64,000 bases of DNA from CAWDVH01 sp963805705 (lineage in GTDB: Bacteria; Actinomycetota; Actinomycetes; Streptosporangiales; Streptosporangiaceae): NCBI GenBank assembly GCA_963805705.1, contig CAWDVH010000004.1, positions 806,001 through 870,000 of the forward strand. The letters are read 5' to 3'. Made by a program: the position numbers and the translations under genes. The notes beneath the pieces were generated by a model. That model was not told the origin of the DNA, did no database searches, and worked only from the letters and a program-made list of their open reading frames with translations. This document shows, piece after piece, positions 43,540 through 51,726 of the stretch (its first letter is position 1; every line of letters begins with the position of its first letter).

Positions 43540-44655
43540 GTGAGATCGTCACATCGATTTGCGCTTGCGGGGCTGGCCGCCCTGGCGCTGCTGGGGGCTG
43601 GGTGCTCGTCAGGTTCTTCATCCAGTTCCGGCACCAACTGGTCCACCGTCACCTCTGCCTCGGCCGGCGGCGGAATGAGCGCGCTGGTCGCCGCGGCCAA
43701 GAAGGAGGGCACGCTCAATGTCATCGCCCTCCCGCCCACCTGGGCGAACTACGGCAACATCATCAAGACCTTCGAGAACAAGTACGGCATCACGGTCAAG
43801 TCCGCGAACCCTGATGGCACCAGCCAGCAGGAGGTCGACGCGGTGAAGCAGGAGAACGGCACCGCCGCGGCGCCCGACGTCCTGGACGTCGGGCAGTCGG
43901 TCGCCCTGGCCAACACCACCCTGTTCGCGCCCTACAAGGTCGCCACCTGGTCGGCCATCCCGGCCGCTCAGAAGGAGGCCAACGGGCTCTGGTACGAGGA
44001 CTACGGCGGCTATATGGCGGTCGGCTACTCGAGTAAGTTCGGGACGATCACGTCGCTGAGCCAGCTGATGGAGCCGAAGTTCAAGAACACCGTCGCGCTG
44101 AACGGGAATCCGACCTCGGCCAACGCCGGGCTGAACGGCGTGATGATGGTCAACCTCGCCGAGGGCGGGACGGCCAGCAACATCTCCAAGGGCGTGAACT
44201 GGTTCCACCAGCTCAAGCAGGCTGGCAACTTCTCGCCCGTCTCGGCGACCGGCGCCACGATCAAGGCGGGCACCACCGAGGTCGTGCTCAACTGGGACTA
44301 CCTCAACCTCCCGAGCTACGTGGGAGTGTCGAACTGGAAGGTGTTCGTGCCCCAGGGAGCCGTGCTGGGCGGGTACTACACGCAGGCCATCACCAAGACG
44401 GCCCCGCACCCGGCCGCGGCCCGGCTGTGGGAGGAGTTCCTGTACTCGCAGGCCGCCAGTGGCGGGCAGAACCTGTGGCTGCAGGGCGGCGCCCGGCCGG
44501 TCGAGCAGACGGCCATGACCTCGAACAGCAGCATCGACACGGCGTCGGCCGGAAAGCTTCCGCCGGTCTCGGGAACGCCGGTGTTCCTGACCAACACCCA
44601 GTCCACCGACGCCGCCACGTACCTGGCGAACAACTGGGCCAAGGCCGTCGGCTAG
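43540..44655 (+). CDS. ABC importer substrate-binding lipoprotein
   Basis: This 371-residue protein has a lipoprotein signal (HRFALAGLAALALLGAGC, lipobox LGAGC, Cys22) and a Ser/Gly linker. A type II solute-binding fold of the Fe/polyamine/2-aminoethylphosphonate superfamily follows (KKEGTLNVIALPPTWANYG; NGLWYEDYGGYMAVGYSS). I start at GTG 43540 because AGGAGG ends 8 bp upstream; an in-frame ATG at 43519 would displace the signal peptide. It is the first gene of a five-gene unit with two permeases, an ATPase and a metallophosphoesterase. Ligand unknown; PhnS/AepX relatives bind aminoethylphosphonate. Confidence 0.88.
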   Translation: MRSSHRFALAGLAALALLGAGCSSGSSSSSGTNWSTVTSASAGGGMSALVAAAKKEGTLNVIALPPTWANYGNIIKTFENKYGITVKSANPDGTSQQEVDAVKQENGTAAAPDVLDVGQSVALANTTLFAPYKVATWSAIPAAQKEANGLWYEDYGGYMAVGYSSKFGTITSLSQLMEPKFKNTVALNGNPTSANAGLNGVMMVNLAEGGTASNISKGVNWFHQLKQAGNFSPVSATGATIKAGTTEVVLNWDYLNLPSYVGVSNWKVFVPQGAVLGGYYTQAITKTAPHPAAARLWEEFLYSQAASGGQNLWLQGGARPVEQTAMTSNSSIDTASAGKLPPVSGTPVFLTNTQSTDAATYLANNWAKAVG

Positions 44656-44664
44656 CGAGGGATC

Positions 44665-45531
44665 GTGGCTGTCGCTGCTACCTCTGAGACCGGCGCCCGG
44701 CCCGTAAGGGCCGGGCGCCGGCTTTCCATTCCTGCCTGGGTCGGCACCGTGCCGTTCCTCGCCTATGTCGGGGTCTTCCTGCTGCTGCCGACCGGCATCG
44801 TGATCGTCAACGCGTTCAAGAGCCCGTCCGGCGCGTGGGAGTTCTCCAGCCTGAGCGTGTTCGGCAACCCGCTGATCCGCGGCTATTTCATCGGCTCGCT
44901 CAAGCTGGGCCTGATCTCGACGGTGGTCGGGGCCGTCTTCGGCGCGATCCTGGCCTACGCCGTGGCGTCGGGGAATCCGGACGGCGTGGTGCGCAGGCTC
45001 TCCATCGCCGGCTCGGGCGTCCTGGCCCAGTTCGGCGGCGTGACCCTGGCCTTCGCGTTCAGTGCGCTGCTCGGCCCGGTGGGCCTGCTGGCCCACCCGA
45101 GCTGGTTCTACAGCTTTCCCGGCGGCATCTCGCTGATCTACGGGTATTTCCAGATCCCGCTGATGGTCCTGGTCTTCCTGCCCGCGATTGACGGGCTGAA
45201 GATCCAGTGGCGGGAGGCATCGGAGAGCCTAGGCGCCTCTTCCTGGCAGTACTGGCGGCATGTCGGCGGCCCGCTGCTGCTGCCGGCCTTCCTCGGCGCG
45301 GCGCTGCTGCTGTTCGCCAACGCGCTGTCGGCGGTCGCGACGGCCCTGGCCTGGGAGAATCAGATCGGGTACATCGTGCCGCAGCAGATCAGCATCGCCC
45401 TGAGCAGTGAGGTTGGGCTGAGCAATGTCAACGAGGCCGACGTGCTCGCCCTCGGAATGGTGATCATCGTCGTGATCACTATGACCGCATACGCGCTGCT
45501 GCAGCGAAGGGCGGGGCGATGGCTGCGATAA
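44665..45531 (+). CDS. ABC importer permease 1
   Basis: This 288-residue inner-membrane protein has six transmembrane helices and the EAA coupling loop (EASESLGASSWQYWRHVGGP), which contacts the ATPase. It belongs to the binding-protein-dependent permease family with PotB/PhnU-like order. The GTG start follows the lipoprotein gene by 9 bp, and its end overlaps permease 2 by 13 bp, indicating one transcript and coupled translation. Confidence 0.92.
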   Translation: MAVAATSETGARPVRAGRRLSIPAWVGTVPFLAYVGVFLLLPTGIVIVNAFKSPSGAWEFSSLSVFGNPLIRGYFIGSLKLGLISTVVGAVFGAILAYAVASGNPDGVVRRLSIAGSGVLAQFGGVTLAFAFSALLGPVGLLAHPSWFYSFPGGISLIYGYFQIPLMVLVFLPAIDGLKIQWREASESLGASSWQYWRHVGGPLLLPAFLGAALLLFANALSAVATALAWENQIGYIVPQQISIALSSEVGLSNVNEADVLALGMVIIVVITMTAYALLQRRAGRWLR

Positions 45532-46367
45532 CCTCGATCGGCGAGTCGGCGCAGCCCGCGCCGATCACGGCCCAGCGCGGCATGCAGGGCGGCCGGCGCA
45601 GGAAGCTGACGCTGTTCCGCTACGTGGTGTTCACCGTATTCGGGATCTTCTTCGCCCTGCCGCTGCTGGCGCTGGTGCGGTTCTCCCTGGAGGGGGCCAA
45701 TCTCGGCACGTGGTCGCTGAAGGCCTGGCAGCAGATCGTCTCCTACCCCGGCCTGCTGGGCGCGGTCGAGATCACCCTGGAGCTCGCGGTCATCACCAGC
45801 GTGGTCATGCTCGTGCTGCTGGTGCCGACCATGATCTGGATCCGGCTGCGGGTGCAGTGGTTCAGCCGGGCGTTTGAGTTCCTGTGCCTGCTGCCGCTCA
45901 CCATCCCCGCGATCGTGCTGGTGGTCGGCCTGGCCCCGGTTTACAACAAGATCAGGCACTACCAGCTCTCGGCGCTACAGCTCTTCTGGGCGTACGTGAT
46001 CCTCTCGCTGCCTTACGCCTACCGGGCGCTGGCCTCCGGGCTGAACGCGATGGATGTCCCCACCCTGTCCGAGGCGGCCCGCAGTCTCGGGGCGAGCTGG
46101 TTCACGGTGATAACCCGCGTGATCGCGCCGAACATGGGGCAGGCGATCCTGAACGCCGTGGTGCTGACCTCGGCCCTGGTCCTCGGCGAGTTCACCATCG
46201 CCTATCTGCTGCTCTACACCAACCTGCAGGTGGCGCTGTATGCCATTAGCCGCAATACCCCGAATGCGGCGGTGGTCTTCTCGACCTCGGCTGCCGCGCT
46301 TCTTTTCGCCTTCGTCCTGCTCCTGATCGTGTCCTATGTCGGCCGCCGCCGCCGCGGCCAGGGATGA
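45519..46367 (+). CDS. ABC importer permease 2
   Basis: This 282-residue second permease has six helices and the EAA loop SEAARSLGASWFTVITRVIAP. With permease 1 it forms the heterodimeric channel, as in PotBC or PhnUV importers. Its N-terminus is a cytoplasmic Gln/Arg/Gly-rich tail of about 35 residues. It is followed after 10 bp by the ATPase start chosen here. Confidence 0.92.
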   Translation: MAAITSIGESAQPAPITAQRGMQGGRRRKLTLFRYVVFTVFGIFFALPLLALVRFSLEGANLGTWSLKAWQQIVSYPGLLGAVEITLELAVITSVVMLVLLVPTMIWIRLRVQWFSRAFEFLCLLPLTIPAIVLVVGLAPVYNKIRHYQLSALQLFWAYVILSLPYAYRALASGLNAMDVPTLSEAARSLGASWFTVITRVIAPNMGQAILNAVVLTSALVLGEFTIAYLLLYTNLQVALYAISRNTPNAAVVFSTSAAALLFAFVLLLIVSYVGRRRRGQG

Positions 46368-46377
46368 GGTTGTGCCC

Positions 46378-47487
46378 GTGACTTCGTCGGTAACCAGAAC
46401 GCAGGACGGCGCGGCCAGGTCCGCGGTCGAGGTGCGGCTGGAGGGGCTACGCCGGCAGTACGGCCCGGTCGTCGCGCTGGACGGGCTCGACCTGACCATG
46501 CACCCCGGCGAGCTGATCGCCCTGCTGGGCCCGTCGGGCTGCGGCAAGACCACTACGCTGCGCCTGCTGGCCGGGCTGGAGGACGCCGACGCCGGCCAGA
46601 TCACCGTCGGCGGCCGTGATATCAGCCACCTGAGCGCCAGCAAGCGGGACATGGGGATGGTGTTCCAGGCCTATTCGCTGTTCCCGCACATGACCGTGCA
46701 GCAGAACGTGGCCTTCGGGCTGCGGCTGCGCCGGGTCAGCGCGGACGCGCGGAACCGGACGGCGCTGGAGATGCTGGACCTGGTCGGCCTGTCCACGCAG
46801 GCCGACCGGTACCCGCACCAGATCTCCGGCGGCCAGCAGCAGCGGGTGGCCCTGGCCCGCGCCCTGGCCATCGAGCCCCAGGTGCTGCTGCTCGACGAGC
46901 CGCTGTCCGCGCTGGACGCCAAGGTCCGGGCCCAGCTGCGCGACCAGATCCGCCGGATCCAGCTCGAGGTCGGCATCACCACCCTGTTCGTCACTCACGA
47001 CCAGGAGGAGGCGCTGGCCATCGCGGACCGGGTCGGCGTGATGCGAGCGGGCAGGCTGGAGCAGCTCGCGCCGCCCACCGAGGTTTACTCCCGCCCGGCG
47101 ACGCCCTTCGTCGCGGAGTTCGTCGGGCTCACCAACCGGCTGGCGGGCACGGTCAGCGGCGGGACGGTGACCGTGCGGGGCCGCGACCTGCCGCTGGTGG
47201 ACACCTCGACCCCGCCCGGCCCGGCGACGGCGCTCGTGCGGCCGGAAGCGGTCACGCTGGCCTCCGACAGCTCGGGCGATTCCGGGCCGCTGGTGGGCAC
47301 CGTCATCGCCACGACCTTCCTGGGCGCCACCAGCCGGGTCACCGTCGACCTCGGTGACACCACGATCCTGGCCCAGCTCACCACCGCAGACGCCACGGCG
47401 CTGCCGGCCGGCAGCCGGGTGGCCCTGACGATCCGGCCCGACCCGGTGCTGGTGTCGGCTGACTCGCCGGCGACGGCCGAGGCGTGA
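46378..47487 (+). CDS. ABC importer ATP-binding protein (PotA/PhnT type)
   Basis: This 369-residue ATPase has Walker A GPSGCGKTTT (about 51-60), Q-loop VFQAYSLFPHM, signature SGGQQQRVALARAL, Walker B VLLLDEPLSALDAKV and switch His in FVTHDQEEAL. A C-terminal TOBE domain follows, typical of importers of the spermidine/iron/phosphonate class. I use GTG 46378 with GATGAGG 8 bp upstream; the frame is open to ATG 46336 inside permease 2. It ends in a GTGA overlap with the second metallophosphoesterase. Confidence 0.93.
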   Translation: MTSSVTRTQDGAARSAVEVRLEGLRRQYGPVVALDGLDLTMHPGELIALLGPSGCGKTTTLRLLAGLEDADAGQITVGGRDISHLSASKRDMGMVFQAYSLFPHMTVQQNVAFGLRLRRVSADARNRTALEMLDLVGLSTQADRYPHQISGGQQQRVALARALAIEPQVLLLDEPLSALDAKVRAQLRDQIRRIQLEVGITTLFVTHDQEEALAIADRVGVMRAGRLEQLAPPTEVYSRPATPFVAEFVGLTNRLAGTVSGGTVTVRGRDLPLVDTSTPPGPATALVRPEAVTLASDSSGDSGPLVGTVIATTFLGATSRVTVDLGDTTILAQLTTADATALPAGSRVALTIRPDPVLVSADSPATAEA

Positions 47488-49172
47488 GCGGGCGGCACCC
47501 GCCGCTGACCACTGACCGGCGCCTGGCGCCTGGCGCGGTACTGCGCCGCGGAGCCAGCGCGCCCTACCGGGCGATCACGATCATCGATGGCGAGCCGCAC
47601 CTCATTCGTGCCGACCTCGGCCCACCCGACCTGAGCCCGGATCCCCGGCCGGCGGCGGGCCGCCCGCTGCTCTGCCTGGCCCACGTGACCGATCTCCAGC
47701 TCGCTGACGTCCAGTCGCCGACGCGGTTCGAGTTCCTCAACCGGCACTTCGCCGATCCGCGGTACGAGCAGATCGTGCCGGTGCAGCGCCCGCAGGAGGC
47801 GCTCACCGCGCATGCGGTCGAGGCCACGCTGCGTACGCTCAATGCCGTCACCGGCCCGGTGACCGGGCTCGAACCGCAGCTGGCGGTGACGACCGGGGAC
47901 GCGATCGACAACGCGCAGTGGAATGAGATGGAGATATTCCTCGCCCTGTTCGACGGCGGCCTGGTACGGCCTGATTCCGGCGGGCCCGGCTATGAGGGAG
48001 TCCAGTCGCCGGACTGGCCGGACGACATCTTCTGGCGACCGGATGGCCCGGCTGCCGGTGGCTCAGGGACGAACGGCTCGGGCGGCTACGACATCTTCCG
48101 GCGGGAGTTCGGCTTCCCCCATCACCCCGGGCTGCTCCAGCGCGCGCTGCGACAATTCTCCGCGACCGGCCTGCGCGTCCCCTGGCTCTCGTGCTTCGGC
48201 AATCACGAGGCACTCAACCAGGGCGTGGGGGTGGTCACCGCGGGTATCGAGGAGGCGCTCGTCGGCGGCAGCAAGCCAGTGCGGCTACCGCCCGGATTCG
48301 ATCACGATCGCGCGCTGGAGCTCTTCACCGGGCAGCCTGAGGCTTTCATGGCCGGCCCGGTCATGGCGGTCACCGCCGATCCGGGCCGCAGGCCGATCAC
48401 CAGGCGGGACTTCGTCGGCGCGCACTTTCGGCCTGGCTCGCGCCCGTTCGGGCACGGGTTCAGCGAGCAGAACCGGCTCGACGGCACCGCCTACTACGTT
48501 CATGACCAGCCGGCGGCCCGGCTCATCGCGCTGGACACCAACTGCCTCGCCGGAGGGGCCGCCGGATGCCTCGACCGCGATCAGGCGCGGTGGCTCGAGG
48601 CACGGCTCGCCGAGGTGCACTCGGCTTACCGGGGCGCGGACGGACGGCAGGTGCGGACCGGCCACGATGACCGCCTGGTCGTCCTGTTCTCCCATCACGG
48701 GATCGACACGCTCACCAACACCCGGCATGCTCCCGGCCCCGACGGCGGCCCCGTGCTCGGCGCTGACGACCTGCTCGCCCTGCTGTACCGCTTTCCCAAT
48801 GTCGTCCTGTGGCTGAACGGCCACACGCACCTGAACGCGGTGCGCCCGCGCCGCGACCCTGGCCACCCCGCGCGCGGGTTCTGGGAGGTCACCACGTGCG
48901 CCATCGTCGACTGGCCATGCCAGACCCGGCTGGTAGAGCTCGTCGACTCCGGCGGCTACCTGTCCATCGTCTGCACGATGGTCGACCACGACACCCCGGC
49001 CGCGGCCCGGTCCCTGGACACCAGTGCTGACCTTGCGTCACTGCACAGGGAACTCGCCGCCAACGTCCCCTTCGGCGGCGCCGGCCATGGCCGGGCCGGC
49101 CTGGCCGCCGACCGTAACGTGGCGCTGCGCCTGCCGCTGCCGTTCCCGCTCGGGCAGGTCCCCGCCGGCTAG
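47484..49172 (+). CDS. Large metallophosphoesterase (TIGR03767 type), copy 2, DxQ variant
   Basis: This 562-residue protein is a paralogue of the enzyme at 40295-41899: the order of motifs, the DxQSPxRxExLxR segment and the C-terminal AADRNV stretch are shared. It has GDAIDN, GNHEALNQG, SHHGID and GHTHLN, but the first metal motif reads DLQ (Asp70-Leu71-Gln72) instead of DxH, so one metal-ligand His is lost. Activity may persist with an altered metal preference. No signal peptide is present. Its GTG start overlaps the ATPase stop (GTGA), so it is an integral part of the importer operon and should act on the imported compound inside the cell. Confidence 0.82.
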   Translation: MSGRHPPLTTDRRLAPGAVLRRGASAPYRAITIIDGEPHLIRADLGPPDLSPDPRPAAGRPLLCLAHVTDLQLADVQSPTRFEFLNRHFADPRYEQIVPVQRPQEALTAHAVEATLRTLNAVTGPVTGLEPQLAVTTGDAIDNAQWNEMEIFLALFDGGLVRPDSGGPGYEGVQSPDWPDDIFWRPDGPAAGGSGTNGSGGYDIFRREFGFPHHPGLLQRALRQFSATGLRVPWLSCFGNHEALNQGVGVVTAGIEEALVGGSKPVRLPPGFDHDRALELFTGQPEAFMAGPVMAVTADPGRRPITRRDFVGAHFRPGSRPFGHGFSEQNRLDGTAYYVHDQPAARLIALDTNCLAGGAAGCLDRDQARWLEARLAEVHSAYRGADGRQVRTGHDDRLVVLFSHHGIDTLTNTRHAPGPDGGPVLGADDLLALLYRFPNVVLWLNGHTHLNAVRPRRDPGHPARGFWEVTTCAIVDWPCQTRLVELVDSGGYLSIVCTMVDHDTPAAARSLDTSADLASLHRELAANVPFGGAGHGRAGLAADRNVALRLPLPFPLGQVPAG

Positions 49173-49206
49173 GCGCCAGCCAAGGTCAGGCAGCGACCTT
49201 ATACAA

Positions 49207-49320
49207 CAGCTCAGCTCCGCCGCCAGCTCAGCTCCGCCGCCAGCTCAGCTCCGCCGCCAGCTCAGCTCCGCCGCCAGCTCAGCTCCGCCGCCAGCTCAGC
49301 TCCGCCGCCAGCTCGGCTCG
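49207..49320. repeat. 17-bp minisatellite, six perfect copies plus a partial
   Basis: The unit CAGCTCAGCTCCGCCGC is repeated perfectly six times (49207-49308) and then decays. It lies in the 123-bp gap between two convergent genes and runs into the 3' end of the TIGR03085-type gene, whose TGA stop falls in the repeat. There are no spacers, so it is not a CRISPR. Perfect identity between copies points to recent slippage or to selection. Confidence 0.95.
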
Positions 49321-49964
49321 CTCAGCGCTCGCACGTCCGCGTCACTGCCGTCCAGCCGGACGCGCACGGCAGTCCGGCCGAATGCCCACATGGTGAGTTC
49401 CGACGGTGCTCCGGTGACGGTGACGACCGGGGTGCGGGCCTTGGCCGTGATCCGGACCCGGCGCCGGCCCCCCGCCGTCGCCGCGCCGGGCCGCGGCGGG
49501 TCATCCCTGGCCAGCTCGACCCCGACCGGTGCTTTGCGCAGCAGGAACCTCGCCATTTTCAGGCGATTCCATAGCATTTCAGACAGGCCGGGATCGAGTG
49601 AGCGGGGTTCCCAGCCGGGATCAGCCCGGCGCACATCCTCGTGGTGCACGAAGTACTCGATCAGGTTGATGCGCGCATCCGCGCCGGGGATGCCGAAGAC
49701 CGACAGCCGCGGCGGCCCGTTCCTGATCGTCTCCACCAGGCGAGGGAACGGCGTCCGTCCGGCGAGCGCGCTCTGCACCCGGCGAGTGTGCCCGGCCAGC
49801 GGGCCGCACAGCACGCCGATGCCCGCGTCCGGCCGGTGCTCCCGCAGGACCAGGTGAGCGGCAAGATCAAGAGTGCTCCAGCCCGCGCAGAGCGTCGGCG
49901 CGCGCGGGCCTGCCTTGTCCAGCAGGGAGCACAGGGCCAGGCGCTCGTTCGTGGCGTGCGTCAT
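49296..49964 (-). CDS. TIGR03085-type DinB-fold protein
   Basis: I start at ATG 49964, giving 222 residues. TATGGT lies exactly 6 nt upstream on the minus strand, suggesting a leaderless transcript; a GTG at 49982 is the alternative. The N-terminus NERLALCSLLDKAGP followed by LCAGWSTLDLAAHLVLREHRP matches the actinobacterial TIGR03085 family, related to mycothiol-dependent maleylpyruvate isomerases; the His in AAHLVLREH and in YFVHHEDVRRA are possible metal ligands. Reaction unknown. Genes of this family commonly lie next to trpE in actinomycetes, as far as I recall; trpE is absent here. Confidence 0.82.
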   Translation of the reverse strand: MTHATNERLALCSLLDKAGPRAPTLCAGWSTLDLAAHLVLREHRPDAGIGVLCGPLAGHTRRVQSALAGRTPFPRLVETIRNGPPRLSVFGIPGADARINLIEYFVHHEDVRRADPGWEPRSLDPGLSEMLWNRLKMARFLLRKAPVGVELARDDPPRPGAATAGGRRRVRITAKARTPVVTVTGAPSELTMWAFGRTAVRVRLDGSDADVRALSEPSWRRS

Positions 49965-50145
49965 CAGGTCACCATAGGTCACTGAACCGCGACCGCGGAA
50001 TGACCGTTAGGGTCACGGGCCGATACCGGCGGGGGATGTGCGGGGGATGTCCGGCCAGCAGGACGGTAGCGTTCGGCCTAGTGTTGCATTCCGTTATCGG
50101 TGCGCGAGTGCGCCGCCGGGCGGCGGCCTCGCGGAGGGAGGGTCT

Positions 50146-50967
50146 GTGACCAGCGTGGCGAGCGGCAGCCCATCCGTGCCGCGGCACCGGCCGCGGCAGG
50201 AGCTCGCGGCTGTCCTGCTCCTGGGGCTGGCCGGAGCGGGCCTGGTGCTGCTGGCCATGCGGCAGGACTGGGCCCAGGTCACGGCGACGGCTCCCAAGCC
50301 GCTGCCGGCCGGCACGACCACTGTGACCGGCCAGGATCTCGTGCCGGCCGCGGATGCCCTGGCCATCGCGGCGGTGGCCTGCCTCGCGGCCGTGCTGGCC
50401 ACCCGGCGGATGCTGCGGCGCATCACCGGGGTCGTCCTGGCCGGGCTCGGAGCCGGAATCGTCGTGGCCGTCGGCGCCGGCATCTCGGCTGCTGACGTGC
50501 TCGCGGCGGCAGCCGGCAGCGCCGGGCCCGCGGCGGGCACGGGAGCGGGCGCCGGGGCAGGCTCGGTGACCGCGGGCGGTGCGTCCGGCGGGGCCGGCGT
50601 GCCCCTGACGGGCTTTCCCGGCCATGCGGCGCTCGCGACTTTCCCGTGGCGGCCGGTGGCCATCGCCGGTGCCCTGGCCGTGATCGCCGCGGGCATCCTG
50701 GCGGCCTGGCGGGCGGAACGCCTCCCCGTCATGTCCAGCCGGTACGACCGGCCGGCCCGGGCCGCCCGTCCCGCCCGTCCCGCGAGTCCCGCCGGGCCGG
50801 CCGGCGCCGGGGCGCCGCCCGCACCGGCCCCGGCCGGGGAAAAGGCGGTCCGCGACTCCGCCGCCATGTGGGAGTCGCTGAGCCGGGGCGAGGATCCGAC
50901 CGGGAATACCGGTGCGCCGGCGGCGGCTGAACCCGGGCAGAGTGCAGTATCGGCGGCCGAGAAGTGA
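50146..50967 (+). CDS. Trp biosynthesis-associated membrane protein
   Basis: This 273-residue protein has four transmembrane helices (for example LAAVLLLGLAGAGLVLLAM and VLAGLGAGIVVAVGAGISAA), an extracytoplasmic Gly/Ala-rich loop and a C-terminal tail with DSAAMWESLSRGEDPT. That layout is typical of the actinobacterial family found in trp operons (TIGR02234 type). Its role is not established. GTG 50146 has GGAGGGAGGG. The frame is open upstream to 50038 but lacks family resemblance there. Confidence 0.82.
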   Translation: MTSVASGSPSVPRHRPRQELAAVLLLGLAGAGLVLLAMRQDWAQVTATAPKPLPAGTTTVTGQDLVPAADALAIAAVACLAAVLATRRMLRRITGVVLAGLGAGIVVAVGAGISAADVLAAAAGSAGPAAGTGAGAGAGSVTAGGASGGAGVPLTGFPGHAALATFPWRPVAIAGALAVIAAGILAAWRAERLPVMSSRYDRPARAARPARPASPAGPAGAGAPPAPAPAGEKAVRDSAAMWESLSRGEDPTGNTGAPAAAEPGQSAVSAAEK

Positions 50968-51052
50968 TCTGTCCCGCGGAATCCGCGGACGGATGCGTCC
51001 TGCCCTGTTGTCATGCTCGGCGGGTAGTGGTGCCAGGCCACGGAGGTGACCA

Positions 51053-51526
51053 GTGAGCGCATCAGGGCGCGCGGCGGGCGGACGGGAGCGCGGCGCCATC
51101 CGGGAACGGCCGAATGAGATGGTCGCCCTGGTGACGCGGCTCGTACTGGCCCAGGCGGGGCTGTCGACGGCAATCGGGCTGTCCTACAGCCGCCGGAATG
51201 GCCCGTGGATCGTGATTACCCTCATGCTGGCCATTGCGCTGCTCGGGCTGGCCGTCGTAGTGCGATCGGGCGGTCACGCCGCGTGGATCCTGGCCGTCGG
51301 CTTCGAGGCGGCATTCATCGCGTTCGGGCTGGTCAGGTTCTTTACCGCCCGGTATCTGGGCGGCACCCTGTTCGCGCTAGTCACGCTGGGCGTTCTTGTG
51401 CATCCCGCTGCGACCCGGGCCTTTGGCGGCCCGTCCCGGGGCATCGATCAGGGGCTCGGGGGCGCCCGGCTGGGCGACCTCGGCGAGGCGGCCGATGATG
51501 CGCTGGGCGGCCGGGCCACGGGCTGA
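51053..51526 (+). CDS. Small membrane protein of the trp region, function unknown
   Basis: I do not recognise a family for this 157-residue protein. It has a charged N-terminus and three to four hydrophobic helices (WIVITLMLAIALLGLAVVV, AAWILAVGFEAAFIAFGLV, TLFALVTLGVLVHP) and ends in a soluble Gly/Ala/Asp-rich tail. It sits between the Trp-associated membrane protein and trpC on the same strand. GTG 51053 follows GGAGGTGACCA. Its stop lies in the first unit of an 11-bp tandem repeat. Confidence 0.72.
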   Translation: MSASGRAAGGRERGAIRERPNEMVALVTRLVLAQAGLSTAIGLSYSRRNGPWIVITLMLAIALLGLAVVVRSGGHAAWILAVGFEAAFIAFGLVRFFTARYLGGTLFALVTLGVLVHPAATRAFGGPSRGIDQGLGGARLGDLGEAADDALGGRATG

Positions 51527-51560
51527 AGGCGGGCTGACGGCGGGCTGACGGCGGGCTGGC
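51520..51560. repeat. 11-bp tandem repeat at gene 3' end
   Basis: Three units of GGGCTGAMGGC (51520-51552) and a partial fourth span the stop codon of the small membrane protein and enter the 200-bp gap before trpC. The gap also has a possible -10, TACGAT, near 51677 for trpCBA. No Trp-rich leader peptide or attenuator was seen. Confidence 0.75.
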
Positions 51561-51726
51561 CGGGTCCTGGGTAACAGTCCGGCCGCCAGCCGGCGGCCCC
51601 CGGCCGCCGCCCGCCGCGTGGCCGCTCGTGGCCTGCGGGTAACACAGGGGGGCCGCGCCGGCGCGTTACGGCGCTCGCTACGATCGGGACCGCAAGGCAT
51701 CCCACCCTAGGGGGCAGTAGAACCGC

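Noticed and set aside
39602..47487. Calling the locus a classical PhnWX or C-P lyase pathway
   Set aside because: No PhnW aminotransferase and no phnGHIJKLM-type gene is present; the HAD enzyme is of the phosphonatase-like branch.
40295..49172. Reading the two metallophosphoesterases as secreted Tat proteins, as in many relatives
   Set aside because: Neither N-terminus has a twin-arginine motif followed by a hydrophobic helix, and no upstream in-frame start supplies one.
49207..49320. Possible CRISPR array
   Set aside because: The units are 17 bp, directly adjacent and without spacers, and no cas gene is in the window.
49983..50145. Possible trp attenuator or leader peptide
   Set aside because: No short frame with Trp codons followed by alternative hairpins was found here or before trpC.
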